DNA of 64,000 bases from Hyphomicrobium methylovorum. GTDB taxonomy: Bacteria > Pseudomonadota > Alphaproteobacteria > Rhizobiales > Hyphomicrobiaceae. Where the stretch lies: the NCBI RefSeq assembly GCF_013626205.1, contig NZ_QHJE01000001.1:2770501-2834500 (forward strand). The letters are read 5' to 3'. The position numbers and the translations under genes are program-made. Shown here in pieces: positions 17,261 through 26,284 of the stretch. How positions within the stretch are numbered: the first letter of the stretch is position 1; each line of letters begins with the position of its first letter. Below the pieces are notes generated by a model that ran no database searches, was not told the DNA's origin, and worked only from the letters and a program-made list of their open reading frames with translations.

Positions 17261-18151
17261 CTAGTCAGCGCCGACGTGGAGTTCGCGGGCCGCTGAGTTC
17301 ACGCGCTCTTTCGCGGCGGGATCACCGGCGAATGCTTCCAGTGCTTTGGCCAATGCAGCTTTTGCTGCTGTCTTGTCGCCGAGCGTCATGCGCGATTGCA
17401 TCAGACGCACCCAGCCGTCCTCATCGTTCGGAGACGCTTCAAGCCGCTTGGCCAATCGGTCGACCATTCCGCGGATCATGTCGTCGCGCTGGGCATCCGT
17501 GTTTTCCTCGGCTGCCATGTTGCCGGGATTTGAAAGCGGCGTTTCACTCGCAGTCTGCGCTGCTTTTGCTGCCTCAAGTCCTTTCTGAGCTTCGACGTCG
17601 TTCGGATCGATCTTGCGCGCCGTCTCGTAGGCCTTCTCAGCATCCGCCGCTTGCTCAGTATTGAGGTATGACCAGCCGAGCATCTTCCAACCCTTCACGT
17701 CGCCGGGCTCTTTTTCGAGGCGTGCGACAAGCATTGCAATCATCGTATTGACGTCAGGCAGGCTGGCGGCGTTCGACGCGGTCGACATCGGCGCTGCGGA
17801 ATGGGCGTTTGGATCGATCTTCTTCGTGAATGCGCGCAGAGCATCCAACGCGGCTTGATCCGAATTTTCGTCCACGTCATTTGCGGTGCTTTCCGCAATC
17901 GGAGTCGACGCGCTGATGGTATCAGCGAGTTCACTCAATTCGGCCATCGGAATTCGCGCGAAGCTGTAAACGGCAATCGCAGATATCAGAACCAATACGA
18001 GACCAGACGTGCGGGCGCCGGTCGCAACCCACCGTCTCACAAGTGCCAAGACCGGCCGGTGTCCATCAATGTTGAGGCGCAACGACAGCAGCGTGATCGC
18101 CATCAACGTGGCAGCGGTTCCGGTTACGACCGATACGTAAAGCTGCGTCAT
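17261..18151 (-). CDS. CcmI-like TPR protein for cytochrome c maturation
   Basis: Probable chaperone that holds apocytochrome c for heme attachment. 296 residues from the ATG at 18151, preceded by AGGAGA. Two membrane segments at the N-terminus (VSVVTGTAATLMAITLLSL and SGLVLVLISAIAVYSFA) are followed by periplasmic tetratricopeptide-like repeats: LVARLEKEPGDVKGWKMLGW with AEKAYETARKIDPNDVEA, and a second set near the C-terminus (LAKRLEASPNDEDGWVRLM). These phrases are typical of CcmI/CycH and NrfG. It lies 35 bases downstream of a ten-heme cytochrome gene in the same direction, suggesting a maturation factor dedicated to this cluster rather than the general one. Confidence 0.75.
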   Translation of the reverse strand: MTQLYVSVVTGTAATLMAITLLSLRLNIDGHRPVLALVRRWVATGARTSGLVLVLISAIAVYSFARIPMAELSELADTISASTPIAESTANDVDENSDQAALDALRAFTKKIDPNAHSAAPMSTASNAASLPDVNTMIAMLVARLEKEPGDVKGWKMLGWSYLNTEQAADAEKAYETARKIDPNDVEAQKGLEAAKAAQTASETPLSNPGNMAAEENTDAQRDDMIRGMVDRLAKRLEASPNDEDGWVRLMQSRMTLGDKTAAKAALAKALEAFAGDPAAKERVNSAARELHVGAD

Positions 18152-18186
18152 GTCCAATCTCCTGCGAAATAGTTTGACGGACTTGC

Positions 18187-20625
18187 CTAAGGCGTCGGGA
18201 TCCTGGTGCTCATGATTGGTGAGGTCACACCGTTCACATGATACTTGTGGCAGGTGAGGCAATCTTGCCGAGTCATGTTGCTCTGGTGACAGGTCTGGCA
18301 GAGTTCCTTTTTCACTCCGCCGAAGTTCGATGCAAAAACGTGCGGGTTGCCCTGCTCGTAGCTCTTCAGATAGGAGCGGTCTTTCTCCAGGTCGTGGCAG
18401 GTCATGCAGCCGCGATTTTCAGTCATGCTGAAGTGCGGTTGGTGCGCGAACGTCGTGAACCTTCCGCGTTTTGTCTCGGCCGATGATTGAGCGAAATTGA
18501 CGAGGCGTCCCTTGGTTTGAATGTCGTCAACGCTATGGCATTTCGTGCAAGAGCCTTGCGCGTCTTTGCCGATGAGTGACTCAAAAACGGCTGCCGCCGG
18601 ACTCGCATTACCCTTCGGGGCTTGGGGGCCGGTTATGAAAAGCCACGAGTAGATGAACCTGTCTTTATGTCCGGTCGGCCGGTAGAAAATCGCATAGTCC
18701 TGCCGATACCAACCGCCATATTGGGCCCAGCTTTCAGGATCGACGCCACTGTCGATGCTGATAATCGGTGTAGCCTGCGTCTGGGTGTTGGCTGCCGTGT
18801 CTGCGAAAGACTTTGCTCCCGGTACAGATAGATCCGGCTCTGCTGGTTTCTTGATGCCTTTGTTGAGTGCCTTGATTTCGCGGCGCTCGCTTTCGTTCGG
18901 GTAGAGCAGATCGTCCGACTGGTCGGCTGATTTCGCCGGAGTCTGATTGTCGGCTATCTGCGTCGGCTTTGCCTTGCTGTTCGACATCACTGGATTTTCA
19001 GCGTCGCTTTCGGTGTCGACTGCTGGAGCCACGCTCTTGAGACCAGCTCTCATTGCCGGAGGTCGCTTTGCGGCAGAAGACGTATCTTTATCTGTGTCGT
19101 GCTTGCTGCTCGCGGTTTCCGTTTTGCCCGCTACCAGGCACTGGCCGAGGATGCGGATTGCACATGGCGGGGTATCCAGTTTGTTTGCTTTATTCGCAGC
19201 CTTTTGAGATCCAGCCTCATCACTAGTGTCCGCTGGCGATGTTTCATCATGAGCGCCGGGTTCGTTATTCGCCGTGTTGCTTTTCTCGGGTGCGTCCTCA
19301 GAAACTGCAACGGCCGGTGTGGCTTGCGGTGCCATTGCGATCCAACTGCTGTCTTTTTGATCGCCCGTGACACGCAGATTGGCCATCTCGGTTGGGAGAT
19401 TTGGCAGCCACTGTTGTTGTGCGCTGACGAGCACGTCGCGTGGGATGCTCGCGGTGAGTGCGGTTACGAGATCCGTGCTGAGTTTTGCGCCGCCAGAAAT
19501 ATTGAGATCGGCCAGAACGTCTGAACCTTTTCCGAGGATCAGAGAATTGAAAAGAGATTTGATTTCCCAAACGAGATTTGTCACCGCTGCGATCTGGCTG
19601 TCTTTCGCGCGCGAAAGATCCTGAAGGTTTAAGCTGCCGGTCGTTTTGAGAATTGCTCTGCCACGCGCGGTGCGGCCGATCATAATCTGCATGAAGGGCG
19701 TGAGCTCGGCTTCTGACGTGCTCGGCCACTCGCCGATCGAAGCTTTCTTGTCTTTCAGCGATTGCATGTCGATGCCGGGTAGCGAGAGAAATGCGATACC
19801 TTTCGGGCCGGTCGCTCGTTCTTTCCCGGTGATCTGGTCGAGATGGCACGCCGCACAGGTTTTTTCGAACGGTGCGACCGCCATGATGCGTCTGTCGTCG
19901 CGGCTGTTGTGGCATGTCGAGCATGTGGCGGGGATGAGGTTCGCGCGATCCTTCTTCGCGACTTCGGGATAGTGTTTATTGAAATGCTCCGCGTGGTCGT
20001 AGACGATGCGTGTGCGTCTTTTAAACGGATATCCATCGAACTTTGGATGCTGGCCATCGAAGCTGTCGAACTTCACGACGTGGCACGAGCGGCATTGCTC
20101 ATTCGAGATTTTATTCAGCTTGAAATTGGCGCCTTGGTGCTCCTGGTGACACGTCGCGCAGGAAAGCCCGTGTGACACCATTTCATTGGTTGGAAACGCG
20201 ATGCTTTGAGCGCGCGCGGATGCCGGCACGTTCGATACAACTTTCATCAGTCGCGCAGTGCTTTGCTTCAGCACATCGACAGAAGCTCCGTGGGGATTGA
20301 ATGCCGTCTCCGGCATGTTGTGACAGGTGAGGCAGGCCTTGCTATCGGCGTGTGGTTCCCCAGGAATGAGACCTTGAATCCAGCTCACCTTTCCGTTGCC
20401 GCTCTGCGCGTGGCAGCCGTAGCAATTTTTGATGCTGCTATGGGCGCTCGTCAGCGGACCGGGCATGAGAAGCTGCGTGCCGTTTGAGAGAATGAAGGCC
20501 AGGCTTGCGAAAGCGAGGGTTCCCAGTGCCGTATATTTTGCAATCCGATCGCGCAGCGATTGCGGCTTGGCTGGCGCATCCCGCTTCAGGAGACGGAAAG
20601 CTCTGCTCCACAACGGTCGCTGCAT
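18187..20625 (-). CDS. Membrane-anchored decaheme cytochrome c
   Basis: Electron-carrying cytochrome with ten CXXCH heme sites. About 812 residues from the ATG at 20625, which shares a base with the stop of the upstream gene (TGATG); two GTG codons just upstream could add two residues. A single hydrophobic anchor lies near residues 35-50. Six hemes fall between residues 70 and 263 (CYGCH, CLTCH, CATCH, CRSCH, CSTCH, CAACH) and four between 695 and 795 (CTKCH, CMTCH, CQTCH, CLTCH), counting from the first GTG. The intervening ~430 residues have no heme site: a structured part to ~425, then a Ser/Asp/Lys/Ala-rich linker to ~600. The ten hemes recall MtrA/PioA in number, but the layout differs. 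Predicted periplasmic, anchored to the inner membrane. Confidence 0.9.
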   Translation of the reverse strand: MQRPLWSRAFRLLKRDAPAKPQSLRDRIAKYTALGTLAFASLAFILSNGTQLLMPGPLTSAHSSIKNCYGCHAQSGNGKVSWIQGLIPGEPHADSKACLTCHNMPETAFNPHGASVDVLKQSTARLMKVVSNVPASARAQSIAFPTNEMVSHGLSCATCHQEHQGANFKLNKISNEQCRSCHVVKFDSFDGQHPKFDGYPFKRRTRIVYDHAEHFNKHYPEVAKKDRANLIPATCSTCHNSRDDRRIMAVAPFEKTCAACHLDQITGKERATGPKGIAFLSLPGIDMQSLKDKKASIGEWPSTSEAELTPFMQIMIGRTARGRAILKTTGSLNLQDLSRAKDSQIAAVTNLVWEIKSLFNSLILGKGSDVLADLNISGGAKLSTDLVTALTASIPRDVLVSAQQQWLPNLPTEMANLRVTGDQKDSSWIAMAPQATPAVAVSEDAPEKSNTANNEPGAHDETSPADTSDEAGSQKAANKANKLDTPPCAIRILGQCLVAGKTETASSKHDTDKDTSSAAKRPPAMRAGLKSVAPAVDTESDAENPVMSNSKAKPTQIADNQTPAKSADQSDDLLYPNESERREIKALNKGIKKPAEPDLSVPGAKSFADTAANTQTQATPIISIDSGVDPESWAQYGGWYRQDYAIFYRPTGHKDRFIYSWLFITGPQAPKGNASPAAAVFESLIGKDAQGSCTKCHSVDDIQTKGRLVNFAQSSAETKRGRFTTFAHQPHFSMTENRGCMTCHDLEKDRSYLKSYEQGNPHVFASNFGGVKKELCQTCHQSNMTRQDCLTCHKYHVNGVTSPIMSTRIPTP

Positions 20626-21560
20626 CACCACGCCCCCGACGAAAAGGCATAGACGACGAGGACATGCAGTATCGTCATAACGACGAGCGAATATGTGATC
20701 GGAACGTGTATGAACAGCCAGCCTTTGGTGAGGCCAAGATAGACACGCGCGAAATCCAACTTGTCCTTATCGATGACGAGACTCTTGATCGCGGCCAGCT
20801 TCTCTTGGCCTCGCGCATCGACGTACCGCGATAGGTTATCGATCTCGTGGGTCAGTTTTTTAAGGTGGTGCTGGGATCCGATGAGGTGCGCAGTGGCGTT
20901 GCGCGGACCTTCAAAGAAGTCTTGCAAGTGTGTGGTGTAGAGGTCCGCGATCCAGGCGTCGTGGGGTGGCGTGGGCAAAGGAAGCGCGGGTTCGTCCTGG
21001 TCGATTTGCGCTACGGTCATTTGGATGTCGCGTGCGAGATCGGCACGCAATTCTGGGATGCGATCAAAGGTGACGCGGTCCGGAATTTCGCCCTTCGCGT
21101 GAAGCCACCAAGCGAGATAGGTGCCGAAGATTCCACTCAGCGTCACCAACACGAGGGCGGCCCATAGCATCCATTCGAAGCCGCTGTCCGGGAGTGAAAA
21201 ATCAGTGTGCGAGAGAAATGCGGCGATGAGCAAATAGCCGAGGAAGATATGGAATTTTTGCCAGCGCCTTGCGGATTTGGGTGACAGACTTTCCGTTTTG
21301 ATAGCGATGTGAAAGCAGACTTGGAGGCTCATGCCGCCGGCCAGTACCCAGCCGTCGAAGTAGCGCGGGTCGCGAAGCCCGTTGCCGTAGATCCAGACGA
21401 GCCAGAACAGACCGACGGATATCGTCGCAATCGAAAGCGCGAGTAGACTTCGGCTTACGAAATAGCCCAAAGCGCGCTGAGATTTCGCGATTGGCCCGCG
21501 CGGCGAGTGGTTGCTTCTTGACGCCACCCATCGCGGCATTTGTTTCCCCGTCAGGCCCAT
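20625..21560 (-). CDS. Putative two-heme cytochrome b membrane protein
   Basis: Predicted to carry electrons across the inner membrane. 311 residues with five hydrophobic segments near residues 38-59, 68-88, 104-118, 129-154 and 280-307. Helix 3 has His104 and His118, and helix 5 has His285 and His299. Both pairs are spaced HX13H, the arrangement that binds two stacked hemes b in cytochrome b and in NOX/ferric-reductase membrane domains. Between helices 4 and 5 lies a ~125-residue charged, His-rich soluble insertion. No FAD or NAD domain is fused, but a separate reductase gene stands two genes upstream. Its stop overlaps the start of the decaheme gene. The family is not one I can name. Confidence 0.75.
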   Translation of the reverse strand: MGLTGKQMPRWVASRSNHSPRGPIAKSQRALGYFVSRSLLALSIATISVGLFWLVWIYGNGLRDPRYFDGWVLAGGMSLQVCFHIAIKTESLSPKSARRWQKFHIFLGYLLIAAFLSHTDFSLPDSGFEWMLWAALVLVTLSGIFGTYLAWWLHAKGEIPDRVTFDRIPELRADLARDIQMTVAQIDQDEPALPLPTPPHDAWIADLYTTHLQDFFEGPRNATAHLIGSQHHLKKLTHEIDNLSRYVDARGQEKLAAIKSLVIDKDKLDFARVYLGLTKGWLFIHVPITYSLVVMTILHVLVVYAFSSGAW

Positions 21561-21582
21561 GCTGCTTGCCCCTCGACTATGT

Positions 21583-22674
21583 TCAATGGGGTGCGCTTAC
21601 GTCGGCGGCGGTTCTTGCGGCGCCTTTGAATTTGTCCGGTCTGGGAATGAAGCTGTCCAAACCGGACATTGTGCTGCCGTCGTATGTCTCGGTGATGCGC
21701 TCGAGGAGTTTGGAGATGCCATCTGCTGCAGCCGTCAGGCGACTTTCATTGTTCAGCTTCAATCCAGCGGAATGAGAAAATTCGACGATCTTCGAAATTT
21801 CCGGGACATTCGGGGCGGCTTTCGCTGCCGCCGCGAGCAGCTTGCGCGCCCGGTCGACGCGTGACGCCATTTCGAATGCATAGGGCTTTCGTTCAGTCGC
21901 TTTGCTGAGCGCGCGCAATGCGGTTTCGAGTTCGACGCCGAGACCTACGAGATAAAGCATGCGCTTGCGCGCTGCGTTTGCCGGCACATTCTCTTTGCCC
22001 TTGGAGTGCCAAGTGTTGTGCCGAACTTCGCCTTGTGACCAGGACACGAGCTCAAACGCGCTGCCGGCATGATGGCCGCCTTTGTTCACAAGGTCCTCGC
22101 GCGGCACGACGTGGCAACCATAACAGTTCTTTGCAAGCTGATAGATTGCGCGAGGCCGGATCATTCCTTTGGAGTCGGCCTGCTTCCAACGCTCTTGTGC
22201 CTCCGTCTTACTTTCTGTCTTCGCTGTTTTGCCGCTGTAACTGCTGTGGACTTTGATCCAATCTTTCGCAGGGCTGTGACATGACTCGCATGAGATGCCT
22301 GCGATTGCTTCTTGTTCAGTCGTCTTCTGCTGCACAGTGAAATGGCAATCACGGCATAAGCTTTCTGACTTGATGCGCCGTACGCCCATTCGTTTCGCAA
22401 TCTGGCTCGCTTCGAGATCGCGCGGCATGTTGCGGAACGTGCTGAAGTGATGCGAGCCCTTCCAAGCCGCAACTTCCTGCTTGTGACATTCGGCACAGAC
22501 GTTCGGGCCGACCGTCTTGGTCGGATCAGATGCAGCGGCGCTGTAAGCGGCAAAGCCGAAAATCATCAGCACTCCTGAAAGTTTCGTCGCGAGCGACCGC
22601 AGTCGGGTGTTGCGAGAACCGAGATGTCGGATTGTTCTATTCGTGCCCACGGCGACCAGTCGCGCTCCGCTCAA
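21583..22674 (-). CDS. Tetraheme cytochrome c, c554-like
   Basis: Secreted periplasmic electron carrier. Up to 363 residues from a TTG at 22674 that overlaps the stop of the reductase gene (TTGA); GTG at 22650 is an alternative, since the signal peptide (RSLATKLSGVLMIFGFAAYSA, cleaved after about residue 48) needs an upstream start. Four CXXCH sites occur at residues 60 (CAECH), 107 (CRDCH), 129 (CESCH) and 184 (CYGCH). The spacing and phrases such as CHKQEVAAWKGSHHF resemble the cytochrome c554 family, known in nitrifiers as the electron acceptor of hydroxylamine oxidoreductase. The C-terminal ~130 residues are helical and heme-free. Only 22 bases separate it from the cytochrome b gene. Confidence 0.85.
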   Translation of the reverse strand: MSGARLVAVGTNRTIRHLGSRNTRLRSLATKLSGVLMIFGFAAYSAAASDPTKTVGPNVCAECHKQEVAAWKGSHHFSTFRNMPRDLEASQIAKRMGVRRIKSESLCRDCHFTVQQKTTEQEAIAGISCESCHSPAKDWIKVHSSYSGKTAKTESKTEAQERWKQADSKGMIRPRAIYQLAKNCYGCHVVPREDLVNKGGHHAGSAFELVSWSQGEVRHNTWHSKGKENVPANAARKRMLYLVGLGVELETALRALSKATERKPYAFEMASRVDRARKLLAAAAKAAPNVPEISKIVEFSHSAGLKLNNESRLTAAADGISKLLERITETYDGSTMSGLDSFIPRPDKFKGAARTAADVSAPH

Positions 22675-23774
22675 CGATCGTATCCTGCATCGGCAAGCGT
22701 ATGCGGCAGTATCAGGTCGTTGCTGTGCATGCGCGTGTAATCATCAATGCGTCGGCGTCTCGGCTGACTTGCAGGCTCCGTGAGCCGTCGCGCGGCGCGC
22801 GCGAGCGCACCTCGTTGTACTGGGTCGGCGGAGTTCGGCAGGAAGGGATCGGCGTAGCAAACCGCGCCGATGCGTTCGGCGATCTCCTTGATCGCATCGA
22901 CCATTCCGGGTGCGCCGCAGGCATAGAGGACGTCGGTTGGAAGCAATCGCGGCAGATATTCCGTCGGCCGACCCTGCATCACGACGTTGGTCAAGCTTTG
23001 AGGTGTGCTGCAGATCGGCGCGACCATGACATTCGGAAAGCGCGCGAGCTGTGCAAGTGCCGGAGCCATATAAAGCGACTCGATCGTGCGGCCGCCCGCG
23101 ATGATCATCATTCGGCGTTCGGGATTTTCGCGAAGTGCCGCGACGGCGATAGACCAGATCGGCGCGAACCCGGTATTGGTGGCGACGAGGATCATCCGGC
23201 CGTCGAGATTGGGCCGGAAGTGCGCCGAGCCATAAGGCCCGGCAACTTTCACTCGATGACCAACCTTGATGTCTTTGCCAAGAGATGACGTGACGCGTCC
23301 GCTCTCCATCCGCCGGACATGAAGCCAAATAGAACGACTTTTCGAATTGCCACGAAGGGGATGGGTAAAGCTGAACGGGCGGCTCGGAAAGCCGTGAAAA
23401 GTTATCTGGGCGTACTGTCCGGCGTGAAAGGGGAGTGTGCAGTCTGTCGTGATGCCGACTTCCATTACGTCCGGCGATAGCGGCAACAGTGAACTCAGTA
23501 CGCCTTCAATCGTACGCACGTCGGATTGCTGACGCGTCTCTATCACCACGTCGCTGAGGATTCGGCACTGGCAAGCGTGTACGATTCCGGACTCGACGCC
23601 TTTTCCGCCCTGCACTTTGCCAGATACGAGGCGTACGCAGCACGTGCCGCAGTGTCCGGCGCGGCAGCTGTAGGGCAGGTCTACGCCGTTGTTCAAAGCG
23701 ACGTCGAGCAGTAACTCGCCATGCCGGGTTTGAAAGCTGCTCGCATTTACAGTGACTTGGTGATGTCTCGACAT
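22671..23774 (-). CDS. 2Fe-2S / FAD / NAD(P)H oxidoreductase
   Basis: Soluble cytoplasmic electron-transfer flavoprotein of the ferredoxin-reductase type. 367 residues. Residues 1-80 are a plant-type ferredoxin with cluster ligands Cys37, Cys42, Cys45 and probably Cys68 (SCRAGHCGTC ... HACQ). An FAD domain follows with RPFSFTHP, then an NAD(P) domain with AGGRTIESLY and the CGAPGMVD motif. The same order occurs in the reductase parts of methane and phenol monooxygenases and in glucoseen reductases. A ~60-residue basic C-terminal tail is extra. No oxygenase gene is nearby; instead it heads an operon of heme proteins, so NAD(P)H oxidation feeding a membrane cytochrome b is the likeliest role. 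Confidence 0.88.
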   Translation of the reverse strand: MSRHHQVTVNASSFQTRHGELLLDVALNNGVDLPYSCRAGHCGTCCVRLVSGKVQGGKGVESGIVHACQCRILSDVVIETRQQSDVRTIEGVLSSLLPLSPDVMEVGITTDCTLPFHAGQYAQITFHGFPSRPFSFTHPLRGNSKSRSIWLHVRRMESGRVTSSLGKDIKVGHRVKVAGPYGSAHFRPNLDGRMILVATNTGFAPIWSIAVAALRENPERRMMIIAGGRTIESLYMAPALAQLARFPNVMVAPICSTPQSLTNVVMQGRPTEYLPRLLPTDVLYACGAPGMVDAIKEIAERIGAVCYADPFLPNSADPVQRGALARAARRLTEPASQPRRRRIDDYTRMHSNDLILPHTLADAGYDR

Positions 23775-24316
23775 TACGCAATCCTACAAAGATATCGAGT
23801 GACGCTCCTATGGAGCGACGGGAGTTTTCGCCGGAATTGGAACTCGGGCGAAAGGCATTTTTCTCGCTAATCCGGCATCATGGTCAGATAGTGGTTCTTT
23901 GAAGAGTTTTTTGAAAATGCAGAAATGCTAAATTGAATTTGTTGAGATCGACGGATGGCGTGACGAATTAAAAGGAAAATGGAATTAGGCTTATGAGCAA
24001 TAGATATATATTGTTCGAAACGCGCTTTTTGATTTCACGAATTGCCTCGATAATACAAGGTTTTGTGGCGCGCCCAAGCATGGCTCGGCGGATTTTTGTT
24101 GGATCTTCTGGCAGAGTCGTCATTTCGTTTTATTTCAAGATGTGAGCTCGGTATTTATTCCGGTTTTGCCGAAAGGTCGGCCATATCGCGGCCCATTTTC
24201 GAATATCTTTAAATGATCAGGCATCAATCGTTTGTATGGCCGTTTATCTTCGTTCTTGGCCTCGATACCTGGATTGATATGCCGCCCTGACATGTATTGA
24301 TTACAGGGATAAGGCA
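23775..24316. other. Long divergent intergenic region of the cytochrome locus
   Basis: About 540 bases, clearly richer in A+T than the flanking genes, between the reductase operon and the pentaheme cytochrome. It must hold the promoters for both directions. No open frame here looks like protein. ATGAT-N5-ATCAA at 24213-24227 resembles an FNR site but has five rather than four spacer bases. No confident promoter hexamers are called. Confidence 0.5.
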
Positions 24317-26158
24317 ATGAAGCGATTATTCAATTTTGCGATTGTCTCTTGCGCGGTCGTGGGCGTGGGCTCGATCTGTGCACCCTCGCTTCGTCAGGAT
24401 GCTATCGCCGGACCCGGGGCGGTCGATCAATCCGAAATACAGCGCCAGCTGATTATTACGCATACGGGACAACCCGATGCGTCAGCGGCTGCCGGTAAAG
24501 ACGAAGCTGGTATCTCTGTCAGCGATGAAGCGTTATCGCTCTATCCGACGGCTGCCCAATGCGGCGAGTGTCATAAGCAGATCTATGATGAGTGGTCGTC
24601 GTCGCAGCATGCCTATGCGTCGATCTCGCCGATGTTCCACAAATTTGAGCAGAAGTTCACCTCAATGACTCAGGGGACGGTCGGCACGTTCTGTGTTCGC
24701 TGTCACCAACAGGTTGGCACGCAGCTTGGCGAAAAGCGCGAAACGCCGCTATGGCAACGTAGCCAGATTTCGCGCGAAGGCGTGACGTGCATCACATGCC
24801 ACAGGGTCAAGGAGCAATATGGCAAGGTCAACGGCGAGCGTCGCGTCGAGCCGGGCAAGATCTACGAACCGGTTTACGGAAGTGGAGAGAAGAGCGCGAT
24901 CAAGAATGTGCGCGCCAATAAGGAGACCTATTCCGTTAAAACGAGCGCCAACGGTCGCGGCAATGACATTCACAAAGGGATGATCAAGAACGATCAGATC
25001 ACGAAGTCCGAGTTCTGCGTCAGTTGCCATCAGGTGGCGGTGAATCTTGGGATCAAGCTTGAGATCGTTTGGGATCAGTATCGCGATAGCCCGGCTCGCA
25101 AAGCAGGCGTTAGCTGCCAGGACTGCCACATGGGCAAGGCGCCGGGAAAGCCTGATGGGTATGCGAAAGCACCGTCAGCAATCGTCGGGGGTAAGGAGAT
25201 CAATCCTGGGCGACGGCACGCCAATCACCGCTTTATCGGTCCGGGTTATTCGATCGCGCACCCTGGAATCTTTCCGCATAATCCGAAGGCGCTCACCACC
25301 AGCGTCGAGGACTGGTTGAAGTTTGATTGGCGCGCGGGTTGGGGCACGGCGCAGTTCGAAGACAAAGTTGCGGGCGGTAAGATCAAAGTCAAATTTCCGA
25401 AGCGTTGGGCCGATCCGAATGACCGTGAGGACGCGCGGCAGATCATTGGCGAGAACATCGCGAAGCTCGATGAACGTGACAAACTTCGAAAGAAGGTCAT
25501 GGAGAATTCGAGCAAGGTTGATGGGCCATACATCGAGGGCACGCCAAGTGTCGGCACGGATCTGGCGTTCACTTACAAGATTAAGAACGTCAATCCGGGG
25601 CACAATCTGCCGTCTGGTTCGCTAGGTGCGCAGCCGCAGCTTTGGGTGAACGTCGCGCTCGTCGATCCGGATGGGCATAACATTTGGGAGTCGGGATATG
25701 TCGACAGCAATGGCGACATGGCCGATTTGCACAGTCTGGATGTTGCTGCCGGGCGCATCGATACAGATCAGCAGCTCATGCATTTCCAGACCAAGTTCTT
25801 GACGACGAACGTCAAGGGCACCGACCGCGAAATGTATTTGCCGGTGAATTTCGATATCGATCCGCTGCCGCAACTTCGTCCGCCGCAAATTCCGACGACG
25901 GTTCTCAATCATCCGCCGTTGGTGCGGATGGAGAACCACTCGCTGGCACCGCTGGCGGAGAAGAAAGCGGCGTATCGCGTGCCGGCCAGCTTGATCAAGA
26001 AGCCGGGCAAATATCAGCTCGCGTTTCGCATGCGAAGCCGAGCCGAGCCGATCTACTTCATGCGCTTCGTTGGAGCGACCAAGGCAATGGAGCAAGCCAT
26101 GAATGAGCGGATCATGAACTTCCATGACTTCGCCGTCGAGGTTGACGTCAAAGGCTAA
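24317..26158 (+). CDS. Secreted pentaheme cytochrome c with long beta-rich C-terminal domain
   Basis: 613 residues with a signal peptide (about 1-31). Five CXXCH sites lie at residues 82 (CGECH), 126 (CVRCH), 158 (CITCH), 234 (CVSCH) and 267 (CQDCH); the first is in the ECHKQIYDEWSSSQHAYAS pattern of the c554/c-prime multiheme family. Several free histidines (for example HANHRF near 301-305) could be distal ligands. From about residue 400 onward the heme-free half looks like beta-sandwich sequence (YKIKNVNPGHNLPSGS..., WVNVALVDPDGHNIWESGY). It is the first gene of the divergent arm and precedes a beta-barrel protein by about 125 bases. A catalytic role cannot be excluded. Confidence 0.85.
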   Translation: MKRLFNFAIVSCAVVGVGSICAPSLRQDAIAGPGAVDQSEIQRQLIITHTGQPDASAAAGKDEAGISVSDEALSLYPTAAQCGECHKQIYDEWSSSQHAYASISPMFHKFEQKFTSMTQGTVGTFCVRCHQQVGTQLGEKRETPLWQRSQISREGVTCITCHRVKEQYGKVNGERRVEPGKIYEPVYGSGEKSAIKNVRANKETYSVKTSANGRGNDIHKGMIKNDQITKSEFCVSCHQVAVNLGIKLEIVWDQYRDSPARKAGVSCQDCHMGKAPGKPDGYAKAPSAIVGGKEINPGRRHANHRFIGPGYSIAHPGIFPHNPKALTTSVEDWLKFDWRAGWGTAQFEDKVAGGKIKVKFPKRWADPNDREDARQIIGENIAKLDERDKLRKKVMENSSKVDGPYIEGTPSVGTDLAFTYKIKNVNPGHNLPSGSLGAQPQLWVNVALVDPDGHNIWESGYVDSNGDMADLHSLDVAAGRIDTDQQLMHFQTKFLTTNVKGTDREMYLPVNFDIDPLPQLRPPQIPTTVLNHPPLVRMENHSLAPLAEKKAAYRVPASLIKKPGKYQLAFRMRSRAEPIYFMRFVGATKAMEQAMNERIMNFHDFAVEVDVKG

Positions 26159-26284
26159 CACTGAACCACAAGCGCATTTCGGATTTGGACACTCAGTCCA
26201 AACGCGGGTCCGAAGCATCTCCGAAGACTCTTGCGAGCTGAGCAGAAAAAACTCTCGCCGGAGCCATGACGCTGGAGCTTCTAC

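Noticed and set aside
24213-24227. FNR-like palindrome ATGAT-N5-ATCAA
   Set aside because: The known FNR site needs four spacer bases and TTGAT; here the first base and spacing differ, so chance is the better explanation.
24135-24317. A 60-codon minus-strand frame in the cytochrome intergenic region
   Set aside because: It covers the start of the pentaheme gene on the opposite strand, lacks a ribosome-binding site and any recognisable sequence.
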